This document shows positions 17,364-26,449 of a stretch of 64,000 nt of DNA, one piece after another. Under the pieces are notes generated by a model. The model worked only from the letters and a program-made list of their open reading frames with translations. It was not told where the DNA came from and ran no database searches. The stretch is from Williamsia sp. CHRR-6 (lineage in GTDB: Bacteria; Actinomycetota; Actinomycetes; Mycobacteriales; Mycobacteriaceae). How positions within the stretch are numbered: position 1 is the stretch's first letter; each line of letters starts with the position of its first letter. Both the position numbers and the translations under genes were made by a program. The DNA lies in the NCBI RefSeq assembly GCF_018474015.1, contig NZ_JAHCSG010000002.1, positions 310,001 through 374,000 on the forward strand, read 5' to 3'.

Positions 17364-18416
17364 TCAGCGCGCCAACAGCTCACGCAGGGCGTGGTCGATC
17401 TGCGGCATGAACGTCGGGTTCACCGCGAAAAGCGCCATGTGACCGACGATGTCGTCGATGACGCGAACCTGCGCGCCCGGCACCAGAGCGGCGTCGGCGG
17501 CCACGTCGCGGACCGGGAAGAACATGTCCTCGCTGATCGGCATGGCCACCAGGTCTGCGGTCACGCGACCCAGCGCCGCGGCCAGGTCGCCGTCGGCGTT
17601 ACGGGCCACGTCGCCACGTTGCCATTTCCATGCCATCGTCAGCAGTGAGTTCGGGTCCAGCGCAGTGCAATACGGCTCCAAGAAGCCGTCGAGGAAGTCC
17701 TGCAGGGTCTCCATGCCCATCGCGGCGTGAAAGCGCGTCTTGAAGAACTCGGTGGAGAAACCCATCGTCCCGAGGATGCGGGCGTGGCGCCGCAGGCCAT
17801 CGGCGACGTCGGTGTGAGAGGCGTACTCACCGCCTGCGAACCCCGGGTCGGAGGTGATCGCGTCGATCAGCGTCTGGGTGAACAGGAAGTCGTGCGGAGT
17901 GTTCTGCGCTGTGCCTGCGATCGGCGCGGCCCGCAGCACGGTGTCGGGGAATCGCACCGCCCACTCCCACACCTGTTGTGCCCCCATCGATCCGCCGACG
18001 ACGAGTGCGAGCTTCTCGATACCGAAGTGCTCACGGATGAGCCTTTCCTGAGCGATGACGTCGTCACCGATCCGGATGCGCGGGAACCGGGGGCCGGTGA
18101 TGGCGGGGTCGTCGACATTGTTCGGCGACGTCGAGAGTCCGTTTCCGATCTGGTTGACCGAGATGATGAAGTAGCGGGTGGGGTCGAGGGCGTGATCGGG
18201 GCCGATGTAGGACTCGAACCACGTGTGATGGGTGCCCGAGTAGAAGGTGGGGATCAGGATCGCGTTGTCACGCGCGTCGTTGAGGGTGCCCGCGGTCGCG
18301 ACCGCCAGTTGGCAGTCCTCGATCACCCCACCCTCCTCGAGTTCCAGACGCCCGATCGAGATGAGGTCGTAGGGGCCCTGGGTTTCCGGCGTGTAGGTGG
18401 GGTTGCTCTCGGGCAT
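17364..18416 (-). CDS. MetX-like alpha/beta hydrolase (homoserine O-acetyltransferase family)
   Basis: 350 residues with the alpha/beta-hydrolase fold. The nucleophile is Ser143 in GGSMGAQQ, the acid is probably the Asp in MPISEDMFFPV, and the base the His in DIVGHMALF. The N-terminal LAVATAGTLNDARDNAILIPT and the NQIGNGLSTSP segment match the MetX superfamily. It is shorter than true homoserine acetyltransferases and no methionine genes are nearby, so a different acyl transfer or hydrolysis is possible. A GAGGA site precedes ATG 18416 by eight bases. It converges with the VWA gene, with 35 bp between stops. Confidence 0.85.
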   Translation of the reverse strand: MPESNPTYTPETQGPYDLISIGRLELEEGGVIEDCQLAVATAGTLNDARDNAILIPTFYSGTHHTWFESYIGPDHALDPTRYFIISVNQIGNGLSTSPNNVDDPAITGPRFPRIRIGDDVIAQERLIREHFGIEKLALVVGGSMGAQQVWEWAVRFPDTVLRAAPIAGTAQNTPHDFLFTQTLIDAITSDPGFAGGEYASHTDVADGLRRHARILGTMGFSTEFFKTRFHAAMGMETLQDFLDGFLEPYCTALDPNSLLTMAWKWQRGDVARNADGDLAAALGRVTADLVAMPISEDMFFPVRDVAADAALVPGAQVRVIDDIVGHMALFAVNPTFMPQIDHALRELLAR

Positions 18417-18532
18417 CAGCTGATTCCTCGCGTCGACAGATCAGTTCGGTCCAGCTTAGAGATCGTTGGATGTCAGGTGGGTGGCGGTTCTGAGAATCTT
18501 TGTCGTACACCGCCTACCGGTGTGCGCGGTGC

Positions 18533-19471
18533 TCAGGCCAGCAGCGCGGTGATCACCACGATGGCGGGGATGGAGGCGAGCGTGGTGACCAGGGCGGTAT
18601 CGCGGGCGAGGATCTCGCCGCGCTGGTATCGGGTGGCGTAGACGAGGACGTTTTGTGCGGTGGGCAGCGCTGCGATCACGACCTGGGCGAACAGGTCGTG
18701 GCCACGCTCCCCGAATACCAGGTAGGCCAGGGTGAACACCAGCAGCGGCTGGGCCACCATCTTCAGCACCGACGCCAGCGCCACGTCCCGGCGCGGACTG
18801 TCGCCCTTACGCAGCACCGACACCCCCGTCAGCGACAGCCCGAACGCCAACAGCGCGCCGGGCACCGAAGCGTTGCCCAGCATGGTGATCGGCTCGGACA
18901 CCGCCGTGGGCAGGCGCACGTCGGCGACCGAGAGCGCCAGTCCGGCGACCCCGCCGAGCACGATGGGGTTGGTCAGCGGCGCGATCACGCTGTCGCGCAA
19001 AGTTATCCGTCCACGTGCGGCGTCGCGCAGCACGGTCAGATCGAGCACGGTCAGGGCGATGGGGGAGTAGACCATGATCTGGAACAGCAGCAGCGGGGCG
19101 ACGAAGGTCGCGTCGTCCAACACGAAGATGGCGATGGGGATCCCCAGGTTGGCGCTGTTGACGTAGCTCGAGGCCAGCGCGCCGATGGTGGCCTCGGGGA
19201 TCTCACGAGCCAGCACGACGCGGGCGATGACGAAGTAGACCGCACCGATGATGAACGCGCTGCCGCCGGCGATCACCAGCGTGGGGGAGAAGATGGCGCC
19301 GAGGTCGGTGGTCGAGAGCGAGTGGAACAGCAGGGCCGGGGTGAACACGAAGAACACCAGCCGACTGATCACCTGCTGGGCGTCGGGGCCCAACACCCCG
19401 GTGCGGCCCAGCACGTAGCCCACCGCGATGAGGATGAAGATGACGGTGAACCCCTGGGCGACTCCGGACAC
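18533..19471 (-). CDS. AEC-family (auxin efflux carrier type) transporter
   Basis: 312 residues with about ten membrane helices in two repeats. The N-terminal FILIAVGYVLGRTGVLG followed by LVFFVFTPALLFHSLS is typical of AEC permeases. The central NSANLGIPIAIFVLDD contains the helix-break motif of this fold. Bacterial members move carboxylates such as malate or malonate, but the substrate here is not known. The start is GTG 19471. It stands alone between the MetX-like gene and the ribosomal operon. Confidence 0.9.
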   Translation of the reverse strand: MSGVAQGFTVIFILIAVGYVLGRTGVLGPDAQQVISRLVFFVFTPALLFHSLSTTDLGAIFSPTLVIAGGSAFIIGAVYFVIARVVLAREIPEATIGALASSYVNSANLGIPIAIFVLDDATFVAPLLLFQIMVYSPIALTVLDLTVLRDAARGRITLRDSVIAPLTNPIVLGGVAGLALSVADVRLPTAVSEPITMLGNASVPGALLAFGLSLTGVSVLRKGDSPRRDVALASVLKMVAQPLLVFTLAYLVFGERGHDLFAQVVIAALPTAQNVLVYATRYQRGEILARDTALVTTLASIPAIVVITALLA

Positions 19472-19529
19472 CGCTGGAGCCTACGTGCGGGCTGTGGAGC
19501 TGTGGCTCAGCACCGCAGCTATACGCCAG

Positions 19530-19559
19530 AAGGCCCGTGTGCAATCGCACACGGGCCTT
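19530..19559 (-). terminator. Terminator of the zinc-free ribosomal operon
   Basis: Perfect 13-bp stem (AAGGCCCGTGTGC with its complement) around a 4-base loop, beginning 24 bases past the rpsR stop. It lies between the rpsR and AEC genes, both on the minus strand. There is no long T-run, as is common in high-GC actinobacteria. Confidence 0.8.
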
Positions 19560-19583
19560 ACGGCGGAACTGGTCGGCGCTGGG

Positions 19584-19856
19584 TCAGCGACCGGTGGAGA
19601 CGAACGGCAGCAACGCCATCTCGCGGGCGTTGCGGATGGCGGTGGCCACCTGCCGCTGCTGCTGCGGGTTCAGACCCGTGACGCGGCGGCTGCGGATCTT
19701 GCCGCGGTCAGACAGGAAGGTACGCAGTAGGGCCACGTCCTTGTAGTCGATGTGGTCGATCTTGCGCTCGCGCAGGATGTTCCGTTTGGCGACCGGCTTG
19801 GACGCCTCGGCGCGCCGCCGTCCGCCCTTCTTCGGTCCACCTGAGTTGTTCGCCAT
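19584..19856 (-). CDS. rpsR2: 30S ribosomal protein S18, zinc-free paralogue
   Basis: 90 residues with the S18 core [26 protein letters not shown] and the ending [14 protein letters not shown]. It has no cysteines, so it is the zinc-independent form made when zinc is scarce. The start at 19856 is preceded by AGGAGAG; a longer in-frame reading upstream is unlikely because S18 begins at this point in the family. It is the last gene of rpmB-rpmG-rpsN-rpsR. Confidence 0.96.
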   Translation of the reverse strand: MANNSGGPKKGGRRRAEASKPVAKRNILRERKIDHIDYKDVALLRTFLSDRGKIRSRRVTGLNPQQQRQVATAIRNAREMALLPFVSTGR

Positions 19857-19869
19857 CAGTTCTCTCCTG

Positions 19870-20175
19870 TCACCAGCTCGACTTGGTGATGCCGGGCAGC
19901 TCACCGTTGTGAGCCATCTGCCGAAAGCGTATCCGCGACACCCCTGCCTTACCTAAATAGCCCCGCGGGCGGCCGTCGACGGCGTCCCGATTGCGCAGGC
20001 GGGTGGGGCTGGCGTCGCGGGGTAGGCGCTGCAGGGCCAGCTGCGCCGCCGCGCGCTGCTCGTCGGTCGATGCCGGGCTGCGCACGGTCTCCTTCAGCGC
20101 CGCGCGGCGCTCGGCGTAGCGGGCCACCACCTCGCGTCGGTGCTCGTTGCGGTTGATCTTGGACTTCTTGGCCAC
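19870..20175 (-). CDS. rpsN2: 30S ribosomal protein S14, zinc-free paralogue
   Basis: 101 residues, starting [20 protein letters not shown] and ending [13 protein letters not shown], the full-length S14 form without the zinc ribbon. No cysteine is present, whereas the short housekeeping S14 of actinobacteria has four. It replaces that protein in ribosomes under zinc starvation. It follows rpmG by 6 bases and precedes rpsR by 13. Confidence 0.96.
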   Translation of the reverse strand: MAKKSKINRNEHRREVVARYAERRAALKETVRSPASTDEQRAAAQLALQRLPRDASPTRLRNRDAVDGRPRGYLGKAGVSRIRFRQMAHNGELPGITKSSW

Positions 20176-20181
20176 TTTCGG

Positions 20182-20352
20182 TCAGCGCTCCTCTTTGAAG
20201 TCGACGTGTCTGCGCACCACCGGGTCGTATTTCTTGATCACCATGCGGTCGGGGTCGTTGCGACGGTTCTTGCGGGTGACGTAGGTGTAGCCCGTCCCCG
20301 CAGTCGACTTGAGCTTGATGATCGGGCGGATGTCGGTGCTCTTGGAGGCCAT
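20182..20352 (-). CDS. rpmG1: 50S ribosomal protein L33, zinc-free paralogue
   Basis: 56 residues: [20 protein letters not shown] followed by the L33 core [19 protein letters not shown] and a basic end. The two CxxC pairs of the zinc-binding form are absent. The start codon overlaps the rpmB stop by one base (TGATG). It belongs to the zinc-starvation set in this operon. Confidence 0.95.
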   Translation of the reverse strand: MASKSTDIRPIIKLKSTAGTGYTYVTRKNRRNDPDRMVIKKYDPVVRRHVDFKEER

Positions 20353-20588
20353 CAGATCTTCTCCCCTCGGGCGCGGATGCGGGCCACCACGGCCTCGATG
20401 CCGTCGCGGTCGATGGTCTTGATGCCCTTGGCCGACACCCGCAGCGTCACGGTGCGGCCCTCGCTGGGCAGGAAGTAGCGCTTGCGCTGAATGTTGGGGT
20501 TCCAGCGGCGGTTGGTGCGCACATGCGAGTGCGACACCTGCTTGCCGAACCCGGGTGCGCGTCCGGTCACCTGACAGTGCGCTGACAC
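20352..20588 (-). CDS. rpmB2: 50S ribosomal protein L28, zinc-free paralogue
   Basis: 78 residues beginning [20 protein letters not shown], with the L28 core [14 protein letters not shown] single cysteine remains at position 5, so the CxxC zinc site is lost. It starts at GTG 20588 with GAGGAGG just upstream. It is the first gene of the four-gene minus-strand operon, which faces two Zur-box-like sites. Confidence 0.96.
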   Translation of the reverse strand: MSAHCQVTGRAPGFGKQVSHSHVRTNRRWNPNIQRKRYFLPSEGRTVTLRVSAKGIKTIDRDGIEAVVARIRARGEKI

Positions 20589-20607
20589 GGGGCCTCCTCG
20601 TCGTAAA

Positions 20608-20628
20608 TGGGAATGATTCTCGATTGCG
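20608..20628. promoter_or_regulatory. Candidate Zur box 1
   Basis: TGGGAATGATTCTCG within this stretch resembles the actinobacterial Zur consensus TGAAAATGATTATCATTTTCA, strongest in its first two thirds. It lies 20 bp upstream of rpmB2 in the divergent region. Regulation by zinc is well known for this operon type in mycobacteria; the site is an inference from similarity. Confidence 0.6.
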
Positions 20629-20639
20629 CTACGCTAACA

Positions 20640-20660
20640 CGGAAACGACAACCGTTATCA
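20640..20660. promoter_or_regulatory. Candidate Zur box 2
   Basis: The stretch containing GAAACGACAACCGTTATCA matches about 13 of 21 positions of the Zur consensus and is roughly palindromic. It lies 37 bp before the COG0523 start. Together with the first site it would place both divergent operons under zinc control. Confidence 0.55.
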
Positions 20661-20696
20661 ACAGTGGCCACCTGCTGGGTGGCCGGGAGGATGGAC

Positions 20697-22022
20697 GTGT
20701 CCCGCACTAGAACCCCGCTCGTGGTGATCGCGGGTCTGGACCCGGTGGTGGTCGACTCGGTGGCTGCCGCGCACTGCACCCCGGGCACCGTGGTCGTTCA
20801 CCACGACCTGGTGGAGCTGTCCCTGGGCGCGATCACCCGCACGCTGCGGATGGTCGACGCCGACGGGCAGGTCGTCACCCGCGTGGAACGGATGGAACTC
20901 GACCACGCATGTGTGTCGTGCACGCTGCGCGAGGATCTGCTGCCGCTGCTGCGCGCGCTGCACCGGCGTTCGTCGGTACGACGCATCGTGATCGCGCTGG
21001 ACGGGCTGATCGAACCCGAGCCGCTGTGCTGGGCCATCGACTCGGTGATGGTGACCGATGTGCCCGGCCAGATCGACGGTCCGGCCTCGCTGGATGTGGA
21101 GATCGAAGCGGTGATCGGCTGCGTGGACGCGGGCACCTGGGTGGAGCAGGCCACCGGTGACGAGACGTTGGCCGAGGCCGGTCTGGCCGGTGCCAGTGGT
21201 GCCGACTTCGCCGACGAGCGCACCCTGTCGCAGGTGGTGGTCGGGCACGTCGACTTTTCCGATGTGCTGGTGGTGCACGGTGGTGGGGGTCGGGAGAACT
21301 GGGACGCCGCGGTGTTCGGCGCGGTGATCGCCCGGCTCGCCCCCGGGGTTCCGGTGCTCGACGTCGACACCGCCCACCCGGTCTCGTCGTCGCGGCTCGA
21401 CGCTGCTCTGAGCCAGATCCCGACCCACGCGCGGCGCGGTCGGGTCTACGGCGCGCACGATCCGCTGTTGCCCGGTCAGCCCCCACTGGAGCCCGACTGC
21501 GGAGTGCAGATCGTGGAGTTCCACGCCGACCGGCCGCTGCATCCGGGTCGGCTGCACGATGCCATCGACTGTCTGCTCGATGGGGTGGTGTGCGCTCGCG
21601 GTCGGTTGTGGCTGGCCACCCAGCCTGAGGAGGCGCTGTGGCTGGAGAGCGCGGGCGGCGGGTTGCGGGTGGCCACCGGCGGCGCCTGGCTGGCCGCCAT
21701 GACGCCGGCCCAGATCGACGAATGCGATCCCGAACGGGTGTCGATGGCCGCCGCGCGCTGGCATCCGGAGTTCGGCGACCGCGAGACCAGCATCGTGGTG
21801 CTGGTTCACCGCGCCGATCCGGTGACCGTGCAGGAGACGCTGCGCTCGGCGTGCGTCACCGACGCCGAACTCGCCGACGGCCTCGACGTCTGGCTCACCT
21901 ACGACGACCCCTTCGGCGCCTTCCACTCCGACCCGTGTGATGACGGAGCCGACGAGGGAGCCGACCCCACTGCGACCGTGTCGACCGACGCGGGCGAGCA
22001 CCGACCCGGACAGGAGCTTTGA
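20697..22022 (+). CDS. mrf: COG0523-family protein, probable Mrf (zinc-starvation ribosome hibernation factor)
   Basis: 441 residues from GTG 20697, which lies six bases after GGGAGG; the ATG at 20691 touches that site and is less likely. The layout is COG0523: N-terminal NTPase-like domain, a cysteine motif [13 protein letters not shown] at Cys72/Cys75, and a C-terminal CobW_C-like domain. In the position of the P-loop it has [11 protein letters not shown], without the GKT of true GTPases, and the usual CxCC is reduced to CxxC. In M. smegmatis the protein at this place (Mrf) recruits the hibernation factor to zinc-free ribosomes. It is coupled to rpmE2 by a TGATG overlap and divergent from the other zinc-free ribosomal genes. 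Confidence 0.85.
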   Translation: MSRTRTPLVVIAGLDPVVVDSVAAAHCTPGTVVVHHDLVELSLGAITRTLRMVDADGQVVTRVERMELDHACVSCTLREDLLPLLRALHRRSSVRRIVIALDGLIEPEPLCWAIDSVMVTDVPGQIDGPASLDVEIEAVIGCVDAGTWVEQATGDETLAEAGLAGASGADFADERTLSQVVVGHVDFSDVLVVHGGGGRENWDAAVFGAVIARLAPGVPVLDVDTAHPVSSSRLDAALSQIPTHARRGRVYGAHDPLLPGQPPLEPDCGVQIVEFHADRPLHPGRLHDAIDCLLDGVVCARGRLWLATQPEEALWLESAGGGLRVATGGAWLAAMTPAQIDECDPERVSMAAARWHPEFGDRETSIVVLVHRADPVTVQETLRSACVTDAELADGLDVWLTYDDPFGAFHSDPCDDGADEGADPTATVSTDAGEHRPGQEL

Positions 22023-22282
22023 TGAAGCCAGGAATCCACCCCGACTACCACCCCGTTCTGTTCCAGGACTCCTCGACCGGGAAGACGTTCCTCACCCGCT
22101 CGACGCTGACCTCAGACGTCACTTTGGATTGGGAGGACGGTAACCGGTATCCTCTGGTGGTTGTCGATGTCACGTCTGATTCGCATCCGTTCTGGACGGG
22201 CGCACACCGCGTGATGGACACCGCAGGACGAGTGCAGAAGTTCGAACGCCGCTACGGCCGCCGAACTCGCCCCACGTCATAG
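22022..22282 (+). CDS. rpmE2: 50S ribosomal protein L31 type B, zinc-free
   Basis: 86 residues starting [20 protein letters not shown], the type-B L31 signature, with [20 protein letters not shown] in the second half. There are no cysteines. ATG 22022 overlaps the upstream stop and follows AGGAG. Type-B L31 replaces the zinc-binding form under zinc limitation, in line with its operon partners. Confidence 0.96.
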   Translation: MKPGIHPDYHPVLFQDSSTGKTFLTRSTLTSDVTLDWEDGNRYPLVVVDVTSDSHPFWTGAHRVMDTAGRVQKFERRYGRRTRPTS

Positions 22283-22347
22283 GGTTCCGCATCGACAAAA
22301 GACATGTGTACCGCGCACTCGAAGCGCACCTATGGAAGGGCTAGATC

Positions 22348-22521
22348 ATGGCTGTACCGAAGCGCCGGATGTCGCGGTCCAACACCCGCAGTCGTCGTTC
22401 GCAGTGGAAGGCGGACAACCCCGCCCTGCAAGAGGTGAAGGCCGGCGGCGTGAGCCAGCGCGTGCCGCGTCGCCTGGTCAAGGCCGTCCAGCTCGGGATC
22501 ATCGACCTGGACCGCCGCTAG
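22348..22521 (+). CDS. rpmF: 50S ribosomal protein L32
   Basis: 57 residues: [20 protein letters not shown] at the start and [20 protein letters not shown] at the end, matching actinobacterial L32 without cysteines. It follows rpmE2 by 65 bp with GGAAGGG before the ATG. In M. tuberculosis the equivalent rpmF likewise precedes mprA, so this is the start of a shared gene order. Confidence 0.95.
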   Translation: MAVPKRRMSRSNTRSRRSQWKADNPALQEVKAGGVSQRVPRRLVKAVQLGIIDLDRR

Positions 22522-22537
22522 TCTCTCCACGCTGAGC

Positions 22538-22610
22538 CGTTCGCGCTCCACGTTTTGGCTGTTCGCTCCGGGTACAACCGGAGGGCGGGCCAAAAGGTGG
22601 AGCGCGAACG
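22538..22610. terminator. Compound inverted repeat between rpmF and mprA (likely terminator)
   Basis: Outer arms 22538-22559 and 22589-22610 are complementary at 21 of 22 positions. The 29-bp spacer holds a second hairpin (CTCCGG, six bases, CCGGAG). It starts 17 bp after rpmF and ends 54 bp before mprA, so it probably ends the ribosomal transcript. The nested shape is larger than a simple terminator and could be a copy of a dispersed element. Confidence 0.6.
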
Positions 22611-22624
22611 TGTGTGTGGGGTGT

Positions 22625-22640
22625 CTTAGCGCGTTCTCAG
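22625..22640 (+). promoter_or_regulatory. Candidate MprA-binding direct repeat upstream of mprA
   Basis: CTTAG and CTCAG separated by 6 bases (11-base period, one helical turn), 24 bp before the mprA start. The same arrangement occurs before pepD at 24961-24976. OmpR-type regulators bind direct repeats at this spacing, and MprA is known to control its own operon and pepD in M. tuberculosis. Confidence 0.5.
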
Positions 22641-22663
22641 AACTGCGCGTCACACTGGTCTAC

Positions 22664-23350
22664 ATGCGCATTCTGGTGGTGGATGACGACCGCGCGGTGC
22701 GGGATTCGCTGCGTCGGTCGCTGTCGTTCAACGGCTACACCGTGGAGACCGCGACCGACGGGGTAGAGGCTCTCGATCACATTTCCGGGTCTCGGCCCGA
22801 CGCGATGGTGTTGGACGTGATGATGCCGCGTCTGGATGGTCTCGAGGTGTGTCGTCGGCTGCGCAGCACCGGCGACGACCTGCCGATTCTCGTGCTCACC
22901 GCCCGTGACAGCGTGTCCGAGCGTGTGTCTGGGCTCGACGCCGGCGCCGACGACTACCTGCCCAAGCCGTTCGCGTTGGAAGAGCTGTTGGCCCGGTTGC
23001 GCGCACTGCTGCGTCGGGCGGGTGCCGAGGCCGATCCCGATTCCGAGGTGATGACCTTCGCCGACCTGACCATGGATCCGGTGACCCGCGACGTCTCCCG
23101 CGGCGACCGTCCCATCAGCCTCACGCGCACCGAGTTCGCGCTGCTGGAGATGCTGATGGCCAATCCGCGCCGGGTGCTCACCCGTAGTCGCATCCTCGAG
23201 GAGGTGTGGGGCTACGACTTCCCCACCTCGGGTAACGCGCTGGAGGTCTACATCGGCTATCTGCGCCGCAAGACCGAAGCCGACGACGAGCCGCGTCTGA
23301 TCCACACCGTGCGCGGCATCGGTTACGTGTTGCGCGAGACGCCACCGTGA
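22664..23350 (+). CDS. mprA: Response regulator MprA (OmpR family)
   Basis: 228 residues from ATG 22664 (MRILVVDDD); earlier in-frame codons would run through the regulatory region. The receiver domain has the acidic pair DDD at 7-9, phospho-acceptor Asp51 in [12 protein letters not shown], Thr in LTARD and Lys in PKPF. The C-terminal winged helix has [20 protein letters not shown] and the ending YIGYLRRK and VRGIGYVLR. Adjacency to mprB, pepD and moaB identifies it as MprA, an envelope-stress and persistence regulator in mycobacteria. The mprB start overlaps its end. Confidence 0.95.
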   Translation: MRILVVDDDRAVRDSLRRSLSFNGYTVETATDGVEALDHISGSRPDAMVLDVMMPRLDGLEVCRRLRSTGDDLPILVLTARDSVSERVSGLDAGADDYLPKPFALEELLARLRALLRRAGAEADPDSEVMTFADLTMDPVTRDVSRGDRPISLTRTEFALLEMLMANPRRVLTRSRILEEVWGYDFPTSGNALEVYIGYLRRKTEADDEPRLIHTVRGIGYVLRETPP

Positions 23351-24849
23351 GTCAACCCGCCGGCGATGGCGCGTCGGGGCAGCCGTGGGCGCAACCCATC
23401 CCGGTGGTCGACCCCGGTCACGCGGCGGCGGCGCTGCGCGAGCGTGACGCCGACCGGCTTGCCGAAGGGTCGGTGTTGTCGCGGTCCATCTCGTTGCGAC
23501 TGCGGGTCACGCTGCTGGCGGCGACGGTGGTGGGCATCGCGGTGGCGGTGATGGCGGTGTCGGCCTACGCGGTGGTCTATCGCGCGATGTACGCCGACGT
23601 CGACGCCCAATTGCGTAATCGCGCAGAAGGTCTCACGCAACTGTCAAACTACGGGGTGCTGGGCGACTCGCCAGAAAGTCTGGTGGCCACGTCGGTGTTC
23701 TCCACCGACATCTCGGTGGCCCTGGTGCTGCCCAGTGGGCAGGGTTTCCAGATCGGGTACGTACCGATAGGTGCCGCCGAGCGTGCTGTGATCGACGCTC
23801 CGACAACACGATCCGAGCAAGTGAACAGCCTGCGGACGGTCGACAACCGACGGGTGCTGGCCCGCAAGCTCGGTGATGGCAACACGTTGGTGATGGCGCA
23901 GAGCCTGGGTCCCACCGACAAGGTGCTCGGCCGGTTGGCGTGGGTGCTGGCCATCGTCGGCGGCTGCGGGGTGATCCTGGCTGCGGTGGCCGGCACCACG
24001 GTGGCCCGCGCCGGTCTGCGCCCGGTGGCCCGGCTCACCCAGGCCGCCGAGCGGGTGGCGCGTACCGACGATCTCAACCCCATCCCGGTCACCGGTAGCG
24101 ACGAGTTGGCCAGGCTGACAGCGAGTTTCAACCAGATGCTGCGTGCGTTGGCGGAATCGCGGGAGCGACAATCACGGCTCGTGGCCGACGCCGGTCACGA
24201 GCTGCGCACCCCGCTCACCTCGCTGCGGACCAACCTGGAGTTCCTCATCGCGTCCTCGGCGCCAGGCGCACCGGCGGTTCCTGCCTCGGACATGGCCGAG
24301 TTGCGCAGCGACGTGATGGCCCAGATCGAGGAGTTGTCCAACCTCGTCGGCGACTTGGTAGACCTCGCGCGCGACGACGTTCCGCAGGTGGTGCTCGAGG
24401 AGATCGACCTGGTGGAGGTGCTCGACCGGTCGCTGGAGCGGGTCCGCCGTCGGCGCAGCGACATCGACTTCGAGGTGCACGCGGCGCCGTGGTTCGTCTT
24501 CGGCGAACCGTCGGGGCTCTCGCGCGCAGTGCTCAACGTGCTCGACAACGCGGCCAAGTGGTCGCCGCCGGGTCGTCCGGTGCGGGTGACCCTGCGCCAG
24601 ATCGGACCACAACGCGCCCAGCTGGCGGTGGCCGACGGTGGCCCGGGCATCCGGCCGCAGGACCGCGCCCTGATCTTCGAGCGCTTCTATCGATCCGATG
24701 CGGCCCGGTCGATGCCCGGTTCGGGCCTGGGGTTGGCCATCGTTCGGCAGGTGGTGGCCAAACACGGTGGCCAGGTGTCGGTGGGCGATTCCGATCTCGG
24801 CGGCGCACTGATCACCATCGAGTTGCCCGGTCGTCCGGCACCGAGCTGA
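23347..24849 (+). CDS. mprB: Sensor histidine kinase MprB
   Basis: 500 residues from GTG 23347 overlapping mprA. Membrane helices at about 52-74 and 198-220 enclose a periplasmic sensor region. A HAMP linker follows, then the phospho-acceptor His284 in [10 protein letters not shown] and ATPase motifs [18 protein letters not shown] and GSGLGLAIV. MprB senses envelope stress, and in mycobacteria its extracytoplasmic region is linked to the chaperone DnaK. The 45-residue Pro/Ala-rich leader before the first helix is long for the family; a later start at an internal codon is possible. Confidence 0.94.
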   Translation: MSQPAGDGASGQPWAQPIPVVDPGHAAAALRERDADRLAEGSVLSRSISLRLRVTLLAATVVGIAVAVMAVSAYAVVYRAMYADVDAQLRNRAEGLTQLSNYGVLGDSPESLVATSVFSTDISVALVLPSGQGFQIGYVPIGAAERAVIDAPTTRSEQVNSLRTVDNRRVLARKLGDGNTLVMAQSLGPTDKVLGRLAWVLAIVGGCGVILAAVAGTTVARAGLRPVARLTQAAERVARTDDLNPIPVTGSDELARLTASFNQMLRALAESRERQSRLVADAGHELRTPLTSLRTNLEFLIASSAPGAPAVPASDMAELRSDVMAQIEELSNLVGDLVDLARDDVPQVVLEEIDLVEVLDRSLERVRRRRSDIDFEVHAAPWFVFGEPSGLSRAVLNVLDNAAKWSPPGRPVRVTLRQIGPQRAQLAVADGGPGIRPQDRALIFERFYRSDAARSMPGSGLGLAIVRQVVAKHGGQVSVGDSDLGGALITIELPGRPAPS

Positions 24850-24960
24850 GAACCGCCCGCGACCGGCCGGCGACAACCGCAGTTCGAGTCGATTCCGTTA
24901 CGCCTGGGCGGCGGTTGTGCACAGATTGTCACGACCTCATAAGGAAACCCTGGGGTGGGT

Positions 24961-24976
24961 CTCAGTCCGCTCTCAG
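24961..24976 (+). promoter_or_regulatory. Candidate MprA-binding direct repeat upstream of pepD
   Basis: CTCAG, six bases, CTCAG, located 105 bp before the pepD start inside the 232-bp mprB-pepD gap. The spacing equals that of the repeat before mprA. Presence of its own control region suggests pepD-moaB can be transcribed independently of mprAB. Confidence 0.5.
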
Positions 24977-25081
24977 GCCCATGCAGCACGGTTAATGTCA
25001 TACGGTCGGGTCGATCCAGACCTGTGGGCTGCGCCGGTCGCCGCCCACCGCGACCCCCAGCGATGACGGAGGCACCCAGGC

Positions 25082-26449
25082 ATGACCGACACCCCGAACG
25101 GGTCGGATTCCCCGAACGATCCCGCCGACTCGCGCCCTGAGGGCAGTGGCGCGCAGGGGTCGTGGTCGCGGCCGTCGGACGATGCCCCGTCGGACCTCGG
25201 TCAGGGCACCTACGGTCAGGGCGGCTACAGCCAGGGCGGTTACGGCCAGACCAGCAGCTATCCGACGCCTCAGTACAGCCAGGGCTACACCGGGACATTT
25301 CCGGCGTACACCGCGCCCGAGCGCCCCGCGCGCAGCAGCAATTCCAAGGGGCTCATCGCGTTGGGCGCGGTGACGCTGACGCTGCTGGCCGGTGGCGTGG
25401 GTGGTGTCATCGGGGCCAGCCTCGACGACAACTCGGGCAACCGTTCGGCCTCCAGCGTGGGCACCCCGATCGGGGGCGACCAGCAGAACACTCAACCGGT
25501 CGCCGCCCCACCCGGGTCGGTGCAGGATGTGGCGGCGCGGGTGCTGCCCTCGGTGGTGTCCATCGATGTCAAGGTGGGCGACCGTGAGGGCGAGGGCTCA
25601 GGTGTGGTGCTCACCTCCGACGGGGTGATCCTCACCAACAACCACGTGGTCACTGCGGAGACATCAAGTGGCACACCGACTCTGGTGGTCAGCTACTCCG
25701 ACGGATCCACCTCCGGCGCCCGGGTGGTCGGCGCCGACCCCATTTCTGACATCGCCGTCATCAAAGCCGACAAGACCGGGTTGAAGCCCATCGCGGTGGG
25801 CACGTCGAAGAACCTCGCGGTAGGCCAGGACGTGATCGCGATCGGTTCGCCGCTGGGGCTGGCGGGCACGGTGACCACCGGCATCATCTCCTCGCTGAAC
25901 CGGCCGGTGTCGACCCGCGGCGAGGACCCCAACAGCACCGCGTCGGTGATCGACGCCATCCAGACCGACGCCGCGATCAACCCGGGCAACTCCGGTGGCG
26001 CGCTGGTCAACGCCAACGGTGCGCTGATCGGTGTCAACAGCGCCATCGCCAGCCTGTCGTCGAGTTCGGAGCAGCAGGGCGGCAGCATCGGGTTGGGCTT
26101 TGCCATCCCGATCGACCACGCCATGCGCATCGCCAAGGAGTTGCAGTCCACCGGCAAGGCCACCCAGGCCGGCCTGGGCGTGTCAGTTCGCTCGGCGACG
26201 GCCGACGCCGGCAACCCGGGTGCACAGATCTCGGAGGTGACGCCCAACGGCGCCGCATCCAAGGCGGGGATCCCCGCCGGGGCGGTGGTCACCAAGGTCA
26301 ACGACCGGGTGATCGGTTCCGGTGATGCGTTGGTGGCGGCCATCAGGTCGTTCGCGCCGGGTGACACCGTGAAGATCACCTACAGCAGCAACGGAACCAG
26401 CCGTACGGTCCAGGTCACCCTGGACACCTTGAACACCGGAGGACGCTGA
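25082..26449 (+). CDS. pepD: HtrA/DegP-type serine protease (PepD)
   Basis: 455 residues. The first 85 are a cytosolic disordered stretch with repeated QGGY/QGTYG units. A membrane helix lies at about 90-112. The trypsin-like domain has the triad His188 (TNNHVV), Asp223 (ISDIAVIKAD) and Ser304 (PGNSGGAL), all intact. One PDZ domain follows (GAQISEVTPNGAASKAGI). It is a membrane-anchored periplasmic protease/chaperone of the MprAB stress response. ATG 25082 is preceded by GGAGG. Confidence 0.95.
   Translation: MTDTPNGSDSPNDPADSRPEGSGAQGSWSRPSDDAPSDLGQGTYGQGGYSQGGYGQTSSYPTPQYSQGYTGTFPAYTAPERPARSSNSKGLIALGAVTLTLLAGGVGGVIGASLDDNSGNRSASSVGTPIGGDQQNTQPVAAPPGSVQDVAARVLPSVVSIDVKVGDREGEGSGVVLTSDGVILTNNHVVTAETSSGTPTLVVSYSDGSTSGARVVGADPISDIAVIKADKTGLKPIAVGTSKNLAVGQDVIAIGSPLGLAGTVTTGIISSLNRPVSTRGEDPNSTASVIDAIQTDAAINPGNSGGALVNANGALIGVNSAIASLSSSSEQQGGSIGLGFAIPIDHAMRIAKELQSTGKATQAGLGVSVRSATADAGNPGAQISEVTPNGAASKAGIPAGAVVTKVNDRVIGSGDALVAAIRSFAPGDTVKITYSSNGTSRTVQVTLDTLNTGGR

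Noticed and set aside
17364-18416. Calling the MetX-like gene homoserine O-acetyltransferase
   Set aside because: It has the fold and triad, but is shorter than usual and has no methionine genes nearby, so only the family is given.
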